Made by a program: the position numbers and the translations under genes
Source of the DNA: Desulfobulbaceae bacterium
Lineage (GTDB): Bacteria; Desulfobacterota; Desulfobulbia; Desulfobulbales; Desulfocapsaceae
Length of the DNA: 53,177 nucleotides
Reading direction: 5' to 3'
NCBI GenBank assembly: GCA_024227155.1
Contig: JAAELB010000330.1
Span: 1-53,177, forward strand
Notes under the pieces: generated by a model
Database searches by the model: none
What the model saw: only the letters and a program-made list of their open reading frames with translations
Told to the model about the DNA's origin: nothing
Shown here: positions 26,414-34,206 of the stretch, one piece after another
How positions within the stretch are numbered: the stretch's first letter is position 1
Layout: each line of letters opens with the position of its first letter

Positions 26414-27445
26414 ATGGTTCCAGTGTCGTTTGATTTGTTCTCCGATGCTTCGACAAGTCTGGTTAAACAGTACCTCAGCGCAGAACTATTTAACCAGCTG
26501 AAAGATAAGGTTACTGCGACAGGGTTCACCCTTGAAAAAGCTCTCCAGTCCGGGATTATTAACCCTGACAGTGCTATAGGTATTTACGCTGGAGACGCCC
26601 AGTCCTATCAATGTTTTTCTTCAATATTTATCCCGATTATCCTCCATTATCATGGCGTTAACCTAGGAAAAAAACACAGTACGGATATCCATCTCGTTGA
26701 CTTCCAGCCCCCGGACCCGGAGGGAAAATATATTCGTTCTTCCAGGGTGAGGGTTGCCAGGAACATAAGCGGTTTCAGTTTTTCCAACCATATTGCTCTT
26801 GCAGAGAGGTATCGTCTGGAAAAACAAGTTGTTTCAGTGTTGTCTGCGCTTGGCGGAGATCTTAAAGGGAGTTATTGCCCCTTTGAACATTGTGAAAGCT
26901 CCCAGTTCAAGTTGTTAAAGCAGCAACAACTCACTTTTGAAAAAGGTGACAGGTTTCAGGATGCAGCCGGGATAAACGCCGATTTTCCCAAAGGTCGTGG
27001 AATCTTTTACTCGGATGATAGAAGGCTGAGGGTTTGGCTTAACGAAGAGGATCATCTTAGAATTATCAGTCAGGAAACATCTGCTGATCTTGCTGGACTG
27101 TTTAACCATTTGACAAAGGCTATCTTAGAGCTTGAGAAAAAACTACCCTTTGTAAGGGATGAAAGGTTCGGCTATTTATCATCTTGTCCCACCAACATTG
27201 GAACATCAATGAGGGCCGGGGTTCATATCCAGCTGGAAAAATTAGGTCAAAGAAAAGAGCTGCTCTCCTCCATCACAAAGGGTCATGATCTCCAGATCAG
27301 GGGAACCCAAGGGGAGAAGACCAGAGTTGAAAACAATGTTTTTGACATTAGTAACAGCCGGCGCCTGGGTATTTCAGAGGTGGATATAATTACTGGTCTT
27401 AATGAGGGCTTGAAAGCTCTTATTGATGCCGAAGAAAAGCTGTAA
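26414..27445 (+). CDS. Phosphagen (arginine-kinase-like) guanidino kinase
   Basis: A 343-residue two-domain ATP:guanidino phosphotransferase, close to the eukaryotic arginine kinase length. The N-terminal helical domain (about 15-85) includes the substrate-specificity loop SAIGIYAGD, very like arginine kinases. SSRVRVARN (109-117), NEEDHLR (210-216), the reactive Cys258 in SCPTNIGTS and RGTQGEKTR (296-304) build the ATP and guanidine site. A loop Glu306 lies where arginine kinases have Glu. It is not McsB, which lacks the N-terminal domain. It would store phosphoryl groups as phosphoarginine or a related compound for ATP buffering. Such enzymes are rare in bacteria. Confidence 0.93.
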   Translation: MVPVSFDLFSDASTSLVKQYLSAELFNQLKDKVTATGFTLEKALQSGIINPDSAIGIYAGDAQSYQCFSSIFIPIILHYHGVNLGKKHSTDIHLVDFQPPDPEGKYIRSSRVRVARNISGFSFSNHIALAERYRLEKQVVSVLSALGGDLKGSYCPFEHCESSQFKLLKQQQLTFEKGDRFQDAAGINADFPKGRGIFYSDDRRLRVWLNEEDHLRIISQETSADLAGLFNHLTKAILELEKKLPFVRDERFGYLSSCPTNIGTSMRAGVHIQLEKLGQRKELLSSITKGHDLQIRGTQGEKTRVENNVFDISNSRRLGISEVDIITGLNEGLKALIDAEEKL

Positions 27446-27473
27446 CCCTCGTTGTTATATCGAAATTCCTATT

Positions 27474-27488
27474 CTCGGACAGCCTCCT
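27474..27488 (+). repeat. 15-bp repeated motif, first copy
   Basis: CTCGGACAGCCTCCT appears here after the phosphagen kinase and again, identical, upstream of dsdA near 32258. It is too short to classify. Confidence 0.4.
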
Positions 27489-27522
27489 GGTGTTGTGTCA
27501 ACTCTAAAATGTCATTAAACCA

Positions 27523-27613
27523 CCGTCATTCCCGCGCAGGTGGGAATCTAGAATTTGTTTGCTGAGAAACTGGATCGAAGTCTGGACTTATCTGCCGCCT
27601 GCGCGGGAATGGC
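27523..27613. repeat. Inverted-repeat intergenic element (CATTCCCGCG type)
   Basis: Perfect 14-bp arms CATTCCCGCGCAGG (27527-27540) and CCTGCGCGGGAATG (27598-27611) enclose 57 nt. The sequence GTCATTCCCGCGCAGG-TGGGAATC has the look of small non-coding palindromic elements common in proteobacterial intergenic regions. It lies between converging genes and may also end transcription. Confidence 0.75.
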
Positions 27614-27624
27614 ATTAATTCGAT

Positions 27625-29919
27625 TTAGTGTTCTGATAATTGCTGCAACATTCCTACGACATCGGCAAGCCCGTACTTTCCATCTGAATCCAGATCATGG
27701 TGGATCATGGTCAAGGAGGGGTGGATCCCAGATATACCGGTGAGGAGCCGCAAAGCAGCGATGCAATGTGTCAGATCTGGACCCTGATACAGTAGGATTT
27801 TCGAAGTATACGGTGCCAAAATCAGTGGAGCCTGGACTAAATTTTGATCAAGGTCAACATAGCTCCCCTTTAATTGATAGGTCTTTGGGGATTCACTGTC
27901 GTTAACAAAAATTTCCGATATTGGTAGCTCCCCCGGGCTTAGTGTGAACCAGTTTGTTGTCGAATTGCTATCCATCCCGCTGTAGGTCTGCCACTGTGCA
28001 AATGTCTTTGCTCCTTCGACGCTGATCAGCTGTTGAAGAAATGGATGGAAAAAATGATTAAAATCTGAAGCCATAAGTGTAGCATTATTTTCTATGCTGA
28101 GATTCTTTGCACCAGCGCCAATCCCGTATAGGGTGTTTTGGGAAAAGGAAGTTATGGATGTAACATCACTCGACAGACTGACATGGGATCTACCGTAATT
28201 TCTGGAACAGTCGTAGAGGGTGTTGCCTGTGATTACTCCGCTGGATCTTTGATAGAGGAGGCCCGTGGAAGGGACTCTGATAAGGGTGTTGTTGCTAGCA
28301 ACAACATTTCTAGAGTAATTATCCACATACAGGCCGAAGGCAAAGTTTTCCTGGTTGTATCTATTGTTGGCTGCATCTACGTTGCCTAGTGGTTCCACTA
28401 TGATGTTCTGATCCAGAGTGATATCATATGCGCTACTACTGGCCAAGCTATCGCGGCCGAAGGTGCGTATGGCACCACAGTCGGCCTTTGTTGAACATGC
28501 CTCCCTTATTACATTTTGTAGTAGGTTGTTGTTATGACCGAAAACATCTATACCGTTATAGCCGATCTGAAAAAGGTGATTGCCCTGAATTTGGTTATAG
28601 TTTCCCGAGTCGGCTGGTTTGTCAATTTTTATACGGATACCGTCACCTGCTTCGGTGCACTGTCCTCCTTCACCTGTGTAACCACAGCCTATTCCGGATT
28701 TGTTGGCGTTGTCAATGATGCCAACCTGTTCGAGACGATTGTCGCTAAATTCAGAGTCTCTGGAAAAGAGATCAATGCCGTAATGGTTAACGTTTCTTAT
28801 ATCATTGTTTGCAACGACAAGGTCATATCCGCCACGCCAGCCGTCTGGTCGTCCGTCTGTCGCGCTATAAACCCAGGAGCTAAGTTTAATGCCGGTCTCA
28901 TCCATATTCCTGATGAGGCAGTTTCGAATAACAACGTCGTGCAGTTCTGTTCCTGCATAATTTGTGGGGGTGCTAATGGCGTTTCGAAAGCCATTGATTA
29001 TCTCGAAGTTATCGATGCTCACATGGGCTATAGGGTCGTTATAGTCCTCTCCTAAGGTGATAATACCCCAATACCGAGCATCATTTTTAAGCAGTACCGA
29101 TCCTTCTATATCCAGGGGAACTCCGCTTGTGCTGTATAGGTACACTTTTTTGGTAACCTCGTCATAGTGCCATTCCCCATCTTTATCCAAGGTGTTGAGA
29201 TTGTTGTTAATAAAATATCCCCATCCACCGTTATCATCGCAGCCATTCCAGCAAGTTACATCTTGATTCAGGCTAAGACTCTTTCCCTCAGTTGCGGTGA
29301 TGATTCTGTTGAGAAAATACCAGCGCATCCCCATAATGTGCATGACGCCCCCGGTCCAATCCAGTAGCGGCAGCTCAGTATCAGTCAGCTTGTTGGATTC
29401 AGGTTGTGCATCTACAAAACTATAGCCGGGGTTGCCACTTTCAATATTTGGCCATCGACCCATGGCTAGCCGTATTCCATTACGAAACAGTTGATTGATG
29501 CCGTAGTTAAACAAGCCCTCGTTATTTCCTGATGCAAGGTGAGCTTCATATATATTACCGGAATAGATACTCCAGTCATCAATTGGCAATGATCCAGAAA
29601 AGACAGGGCGATTTACACAATCCTTTGTGGGGTAGGAACCAAAAAGAATGGCTTGATCACTACTACCTGACTCACGAATAATGAGCATTTCACCGTTCCA
29701 TGTATCGCCGCATTTAAAGAGCACTTCATCACCTGGTAGCAATGCAAGGGAGTTGACCTTACTAATGGTTTGAAATGGATGGAGTATTTCCCCTCCAGCT
29801 GAGTCGGTCCCTTCTGAACTTGATACGTAATAGCTTGTTGCAAGGCTGTTGCTAGAGAGACGAATTGAGAACAAAACAATTAAAGATAGGATGACAGCTA
29901 TAACTTTTCTGGTGTTCAT
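27625..29919 (-). CDS. Secreted parallel beta-helix protein with dockerin-like C-terminus
   Basis: About 764 residues from the ATG at 29919 (MNTRKV), which has GGAG upstream; the longer reading adds 19 unsupported residues. Residues 1-28 form a signal peptide. The body has many Asn/Gly/Ile/Val-rich turns of the right-handed beta-helix type (NDIRNVNHYGIDLFSRDSEF, then NHLFQIGYNGIDVFGHNNNL), typical of polysaccharide lyases and other carbohydrate-active proteins. The last 25 residues, DLDSDGKYGLADVVGMLQQL and after, look like one Ca-binding dockerin repeat, and a degenerate first repeat precedes it (THCIAALRLLTG). The substrate is unknown. Confidence 0.85.
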   Translation of the reverse strand: MNTRKVIAVILSLIVLFSIRLSSNSLATSYYVSSSEGTDSAGGEILHPFQTISKVNSLALLPGDEVLFKCGDTWNGEMLIIRESGSSDQAILFGSYPTKDCVNRPVFSGSLPIDDWSIYSGNIYEAHLASGNNEGLFNYGINQLFRNGIRLAMGRWPNIESGNPGYSFVDAQPESNKLTDTELPLLDWTGGVMHIMGMRWYFLNRIITATEGKSLSLNQDVTCWNGCDDNGGWGYFINNNLNTLDKDGEWHYDEVTKKVYLYSTSGVPLDIEGSVLLKNDARYWGIITLGEDYNDPIAHVSIDNFEIINGFRNAISTPTNYAGTELHDVVIRNCLIRNMDETGIKLSSWVYSATDGRPDGWRGGYDLVVANNDIRNVNHYGIDLFSRDSEFSDNRLEQVGIIDNANKSGIGCGYTGEGGQCTEAGDGIRIKIDKPADSGNYNQIQGNHLFQIGYNGIDVFGHNNNLLQNVIREACSTKADCGAIRTFGRDSLASSSAYDITLDQNIIVEPLGNVDAANNRYNQENFAFGLYVDNYSRNVVASNNTLIRVPSTGLLYQRSSGVITGNTLYDCSRNYGRSHVSLSSDVTSITSFSQNTLYGIGAGAKNLSIENNATLMASDFNHFFHPFLQQLISVEGAKTFAQWQTYSGMDSNSTTNWFTLSPGELPISEIFVNDSESPKTYQLKGSYVDLDQNLVQAPLILAPYTSKILLYQGPDLTHCIAALRLLTGISGIHPSLTMIHHDLDSDGKYGLADVVGMLQQLSEH

Positions 29920-30235
29920 ATTAATTTCTCCATGGCGAGATAGATGAGCCCGTTGATTTAATGCCTTTTCGCCCAATCATTTTGTTAAAGCAAAAATTTT
30001 ATCATCCGGTAGGCGAGGCAAAAGACTCCTAGATATCAACTATATGCCTGTGTAAGATTTTTTGTTTGCCTCGATATTGAATGAAAATGCTATTAAATCA
30101 ACAAACTGATAGATTACTGTTATAAGTTGTATAAAACCGCAAACTAGGTTAAGATGCTTCATCGGTAAGGAAATAGAAATTTGGTATTGAAGCTCTATAT
30201 TGAATATAAACTAATTACCTATACATATTATTGTC

Positions 30236-30844
30236 ATGTCAGAAGCTGCTATCGAGTTTTTGAAAGAACATGGAAATCATTCATTAATCAGTCTGGGGTG
30301 TGGCGGATTTTTGAATCGACTGGACAATCATATCAGACTTTTTATCGGATGTGGGTTGCAATACTATGTAGGTATCGACCGCGTTACACAAATTCAACTG
30401 GATCCAGCTGGCCTCTTTTCAGAGCCTCGTAGCGTAAATTCCTTACTCTTATCCCATTACCAAAAAAATTCTGATAAATTTTTAGAAAGGGTCCACGTCT
30501 TTCCAAACACATGTGTTGAAGACCTTGCGGGTATTCGATGCCAGGTTGTTGTCTGTCAGCGGGTCCTTCCTTTCAGGCACTGGGAGAACACTATCAAATC
30601 CATGCGGCCGAATCTTATACTTCAAGAAGATCTAAATGGGTGTGAATTACAGGCTATAAGCGGTGATCTTTATAAGAAAACCTTTCCAGGTATTATACAT
30701 TATGGGTTAAAGCCATTCAGGCCTAGCCGATTCAGACCAGGTGAACGAAATATTATTCTTTGGAGAAGAAGAGATTATTTTCCCTGTCAATATGATAAAG
30801 AGTCGTGGTGGAAACGACTTATTTTTCGTTTGTTCCGCATTTGA
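30236..30844 (+). CDS. Putative methyltransferase-like small protein
   Basis: A 202-residue protein. The segment SLISLGCGGFLNRL near residue 18 resembles the SAM-binding glycine-rich loop of Rossmann methyltransferases, followed by GIDRVTQ, where an acidic residue usually binds the ribose. Later parts are Arg/Trp-rich (NIILWRRRDYFP). There is no clear ribosome binding site before the ATG, so the exact start is uncertain. It stands alone. The methyltransferase call is tentative. Confidence 0.6.
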   Translation: MSEAAIEFLKEHGNHSLISLGCGGFLNRLDNHIRLFIGCGLQYYVGIDRVTQIQLDPAGLFSEPRSVNSLLLSHYQKNSDKFLERVHVFPNTCVEDLAGIRCQVVVCQRVLPFRHWENTIKSMRPNLILQEDLNGCELQAISGDLYKKTFPGIIHYGLKPFRPSRFRPGERNIILWRRRDYFPCQYDKESWWKRLIFRLFRI

Positions 30845-30879
30845 AATACCGAATCAGGTCTTTTTCGCCGTTTATGGGG

Positions 30880-30890
30880 TTAGTGCCTTA
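30880..30890. repeat. Dispersed repeat, partial copy E
   Basis: TTAGTGCCTTA, preceded by a GCCGTTTATGGGG linker-like sequence, lies exactly at the end of dsdA. The dsdA stop codon (30888-30890 on the minus strand) is inside it. Confidence 0.5.
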
Positions 30891-32249
30891 TAGGTTATTT
30901 TCTAATTTTTTTCCCTTGTGGTAATATTCAGCCCGCTCCCTTTGTGGCACCATATTTCCTCCCGTGGCCCAGACTATGTGCGTTCCGTTGTTGAATGCGG
31001 TTTCAGGGAGTTGAGGGGAAAAGCAATTGTCCGTTGCAGAAGTTACTCTTGCTATACCGGGGAACCCGGCTGTCGCAGAGGGTTCCAGTTCAATATCCTC
31101 AGTGTCTTTCATCAGTGCCAGGTATCGATACATATTTTCATCAGATACAGTGAAAATTCCATCCAATAAAGAGGTCATTACCTGGCCTACGAAGGCGGAA
31201 GGGCGGCCAACAGCCAGACCGTCAGCGCAGGTTTTGTTCTCAACGCCAAAATCCTGGACGCTGATATTATCATGCAGGCCGGTGTACATACCTAAAAACA
31301 TACAGGCTGACTGGGTTGGTTCAGCAAAATAACAGTGAACATTATCGCCAAAAACCTGCTTTAGGCCGAAAGCGATGCCTCCGGGACCACCACCCACACC
31401 ACAGGGGAGGTAAACAAAGAGTGGATGGTGCTGGCTCACTTCAATCTTTTGTTCTGATAATTGCTGTTGTAGGCGGTGACCGGCAACACTGTACCCCAGA
31501 AACAAGTCGGTTGAATTTTCATCGTCAATAAAGTGACAACGGCTAAGCTCGTTTGCCTCACGGCGGCCATTAGCAACCGCTGCGCCATAGTCATCCCTGT
31601 GCTCTACGATGGTAACGCCTTTTTGCCTTAAGAGGTCTTTTTTCCATTGTCGTGCATCAGATGACATGTGTACTGTGACTTTGAAACCGAGTTGAGCGCC
31701 CATTATTCCAATGCTGAGGCCCAGGTTCCCTGTTGAACCAACCATGATCTGGTGTTTGGAAAACAACAGGCGGCAGGCTTTTGAAGCGAGGTCACTATAG
31801 TTACTTTTTTTGCTAAGTACGCCACTTTGGAATGCTATGGTTTCCGCATGTTTGAGAACTTCGTATATCCCGCCACGGGCCTTTACGGAGCCAGATATAG
31901 GAAGCAGGTCATCTCGCTTTAACAGTAGTGTCACGGGCAGTGACCTGCCTGTAATTTTTTCCAATGCTCTTTGTGCGTTGGGGATTCTGATCAATTCAGA
32001 TTCGATAATCCCCTTATTAACGCTGGTTTCAGGGAAAACATGTTGTATGTAGGGAGCAAATCGCTTCAACCGTTGAGTTGCTTCTGCTATGTCACTGGCA
32101 GACAGTGGTAAGGTGTGCTGTGTCTCTTCGAACCTGGACAATTCATTGTTGCACCAGCACAGTTCTTCGGTTGCTGTAAAACGTTTCAACAGGGGGTGGG
32201 ATTGATACCATCTTTCAATCGGCTTTGTCAAAACAGTTTCTGGAATCAT
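30888..32249 (-). CDS. dsdA: D-serine ammonia-lyase
   Basis: A 453-residue PLP enzyme that converts D-serine to pyruvate and ammonia. The PLP lysine is Lys123 in ISGSVKARGG. The phosphate-binding loops are VGSTGNLGLSIG and CGVGGGPGG. TCADGLAVGRPS is a further family block. Length is normal. No dsdC regulator or D-serine transporter is adjacent, so it is probably a stand-alone detoxification or catabolic gene. The stop codon lies within a dispersed repeat terminus. Confidence 0.95.
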   Translation of the reverse strand: MIPETVLTKPIERWYQSHPLLKRFTATEELCWCNNELSRFEETQHTLPLSASDIAEATQRLKRFAPYIQHVFPETSVNKGIIESELIRIPNAQRALEKITGRSLPVTLLLKRDDLLPISGSVKARGGIYEVLKHAETIAFQSGVLSKKSNYSDLASKACRLLFSKHQIMVGSTGNLGLSIGIMGAQLGFKVTVHMSSDARQWKKDLLRQKGVTIVEHRDDYGAAVANGRREANELSRCHFIDDENSTDLFLGYSVAGHRLQQQLSEQKIEVSQHHPLFVYLPCGVGGGPGGIAFGLKQVFGDNVHCYFAEPTQSACMFLGMYTGLHDNISVQDFGVENKTCADGLAVGRPSAFVGQVMTSLLDGIFTVSDENMYRYLALMKDTEDIELEPSATAGFPGIARVTSATDNCFSPQLPETAFNNGTHIVWATGGNMVPQRERAEYYHKGKKLENNL

Positions 32250-32257
32250 GTGTGCCT

Positions 32258-32272
32258 CTCGGACAGCCTCCT
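32258..32272 (+). repeat. 15-bp repeated motif, second copy
   Basis: CTCGGACAGCCTCCT is identical to the copy at 27474 and lies just upstream of the leftward dsdA start. The shared block is followed by unrelated sequence. Confidence 0.4.
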
Positions 32273-32312
32273 AACTCTGATTAGTTACGGTAAATGTGTA
32301 TTAACCACTACT

Positions 32313-33071
32313 TCATACACTACCAAGCTCATCGAGGTTTTTGCAGTAAAAAATTGTTGAACTGTCTTTCTGGTAGCGGTTTTTATTGCCGTTTTCCAGA
32401 GAAAGACCAGCAAGACCCAATCCCAGGCTCCCCGATGGATCAAAGACTATTATAGTGTCAGTTTTCTGTGATATTGTCAGGTCATCCAGTATTGCAGTGA
32501 GACTGCCGCCTTCTTTGGTGCTGATTGTGTCAAATCTGATAAATGCGGGGGAAAATTTTTCAAAAACAGAATTTTTTAATTTCTCACCCAGCTCCTTTTC
32601 TGTTTCTTTTGTACCAATGATAGCTGCACTTTTACTCGTTTTTTTAAGTATATGTACAGAATCACCAACCTTGATTGTTCCTCCTTTTGCAACTACTGCA
32701 AAAATACCCTCCCTTGGCATAACACAATCCCCCGCCTGATGGAAAATTGCACAGCGTGTATGACATATTTTCCCCAGCTGAGATATGATGAGCTCGGTTT
32801 CACCAATAGTAATATGAGTGCCCACCGGCAGGGATGTAAGATCTATGCCTATGGTTGTTAAATTTTCAGCAAAATTTCCCGCTACAACATCAAGACCTTT
32901 TTGACGCATTGTTGCTATACTCTCTTCTGCAAGAAAACTCACCTGTCTGTGCCATTTGCCGCCATGGGCGTCGCTTTCTAAACCAAAATTTTCGATAAGC
33001 CGGGTGGAGGCTATATTTTTTTTACGAATACCTTTACGGTCACTGATTGAAATTGCTGCGATAGTAGTCAA
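32313..33071 (-). CDS. MOSC-domain protein with extra C-terminal domain
   Basis: A 252-residue protein. Residues 1-145 form a MOSC domain, the sulfur-carrier fold shared with molybdenum cofactor sulfurases: ESDAHGGKWHRQVSFLA, NFAENLTTIG, then Cys-containing GKICHTRC and GDCVMPREGIFA. Residues from about 150 begin SAAIIGTKETEKELGEKL and carry DTIIVFDPSGSLGLG. They resemble a shortened MogA/MoaB-like domain that has lost recognisable molybdopterin motifs. It is probably linked to molybdenum cofactor or metal-sulfur chemistry; the exact role is unknown. Confidence 0.82.
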   Translation of the reverse strand: MTTIAAISISDRKGIRKKNIASTRLIENFGLESDAHGGKWHRQVSFLAEESIATMRQKGLDVVAGNFAENLTTIGIDLTSLPVGTHITIGETELIISQLGKICHTRCAIFHQAGDCVMPREGIFAVVAKGGTIKVGDSVHILKKTSKSAAIIGTKETEKELGEKLKNSVFEKFSPAFIRFDTISTKEGGSLTAILDDLTISQKTDTIIVFDPSGSLGLGLAGLSLENGNKNRYQKDSSTIFYCKNLDELGSV

Positions 33072-33349
33072 AATTTCGCCTCATTGGAGAAAATGTTAAA
33101 GTATAGGGTGGTGCCACAATGTATCTCTAGACAATATCGTGGATTATTAAATTGTCAAATATCAAATGTTAAATTTAAGATTCTGCAAATATTTCTTACA
33201 GATACGTTGAGCAACGATGTACTCTTCAGGGAGGTTTGGTACCATGTAATAACAGGTTTGAAATTCAGGCCATGTTGTGAGACAATTTAGTTAGTACAGG
33301 GGAAGTCGAAGATATATTTAAGAGATAGCTGTGCAATAGCCACAACTGT

Positions 33350-33468
33350 TTTTTATTACAGTTATTCTGGAGTAAGGCACTAAGCCCGATAAACGGGAAC
33401 TAAGTCGGGATAAGTGCCTTCACGAAATTCATTGACAAAAAACGAGCAATGAATTTCTAAGGCACTAA
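33350..33468 (-). repeat. Dispersed modular hairpin repeat, copy F
   Basis: Read on the minus strand, it starts TTAGTGCCTTA and has perfect 11-bp arms (33457-33447 and 33434-33424: GAAATTCATTG / CAATGAATTTC). It then has GAAGGCACTTATCCCGAC, the linker hairpin with CCCGTTTATCGGG, and a second truncated unit TTAGTGCCTTACTCCAGAAT. It ends 15 nt before uspA, which therefore has a repeat-derived leader. The rest of 33072-33349 shows no other feature I can support. Confidence 0.85.
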
Positions 33469-33483
33469 ACAAGGGGAGGATCT

Positions 33484-33960
33484 ATGAGCATAATACATGA
33501 AATTACAAAAGTGGTGACTCCGGTTGATTTTTCAGACAATTCAAAATTAATTGCTGAGTCTTCTGCCTATCTTGCCGGTAAGTTTGGTGCATCGATGCAC
33601 CTGGTCTTTGTGGTGCAGAATTTCGAAGATTATTCCGGTTTTTTTGTACCTCAGATGACCCTGCCAAGTCTTGAGGGGGAACTTGTGGAAAGTGCTGAGA
33701 TTAAGATGGCTTCTTTTTGTAAAGAGATAGAAGAATATTGCACTAAGGCGGGAGTAGATACCTTAACCTATAAAGTTTTAATGGGTGATGTCGGTGAAAA
33801 GATTTCTGACTACGCTTCTGAGGTTGAGGCGGATCTCATTGTCATGGGTACCCATGGCTATAAAGGTCTTGAGAAGATAATGTTTGGCAGTGTGGCGGAT
33901 AAGGTTGTACGTTCCGCCTCATGCCCTGTTATGACGATTAACCCCTATACCTGCTGCTAG
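33484..33960 (+). CDS. Universal stress protein (UspA family)
   Basis: A 158-residue single-domain UspA protein. It begins with the VTPVDFSDNS strand-loop and ends with the ATP-binding pattern MGTHGYKGLEKIMFGSVADK and SCPVMTINP. Members bind ATP and help cells survive starvation or stress. A strong ribosome binding site, GGGGAGG, lies just before the ATG. The gene is monocistronic between two dispersed repeats. Confidence 0.95.
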   Translation: MSIIHEITKVVTPVDFSDNSKLIAESSAYLAGKFGASMHLVFVVQNFEDYSGFFVPQMTLPSLEGELVESAEIKMASFCKEIEEYCTKAGVDTLTYKVLMGDVGEKISDYASEVEADLIVMGTHGYKGLEKIMFGSVADKVVRSASCPVMTINPYTCC

Positions 33961-34039
33961 AGTTAGACTTCAGTCTTTGACTGATTATCACCGGCTGAAT
34001 CAAGTTGCAACAGCCGGTGAAAAAATTACTCCGTAAACG

Positions 34040-34206
34040 GGGAGTAAGGCACTAGCACCCCACAAGGGGGTATAAGTGCCTCGAAGGTCTCGCTGTCCTC
34101 GCTATCTGCCGGTTAATTTAAGTTCTTAGTTTCAAAACAGTTTCCAGATTACTCGGAGTCTGCGCTACCTGTTTTCTATTGCAGTTTCTCTGGAGTAAGG
34201 CACTAA
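34040..34206 (-). repeat. Dispersed modular hairpin repeat, copy G
   Basis: On the minus strand it runs from TTAGTGCCTTACTCCAGAGA through GGTAGCGCAGACTCCGAGTA and CTGGAAACTG to CGAGGCACTTATACCCCCTT. A CCCCTTGTGGGG linker hairpin and another TAGTGCCTTACTCC unit follow. It is strongly similar to copy H at 48.3 kb over about 150 bp. The TAG stop of the 365-residue gene lies in its first bases. Confidence 0.9.

Noticed and set aside
26414-27445. McsB protein-arginine kinase
   Set aside because: The gene has the N-terminal guanidino-substrate domain that McsB lacks, and no mcsA, ctsR or clpC neighbours.
28534-29055. 173-codon plus-strand open frame opposite the beta-helix gene
   Set aside because: It lies inside the repetitive coding sequence of the minus-strand gene and is a shadow of its codon pattern.
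33431-33460. TTGACA at 33433 as the uspA promoter
   Set aside because: It lies inside the repeat hairpin and no acceptable -10 box follows at 16-18 nt.
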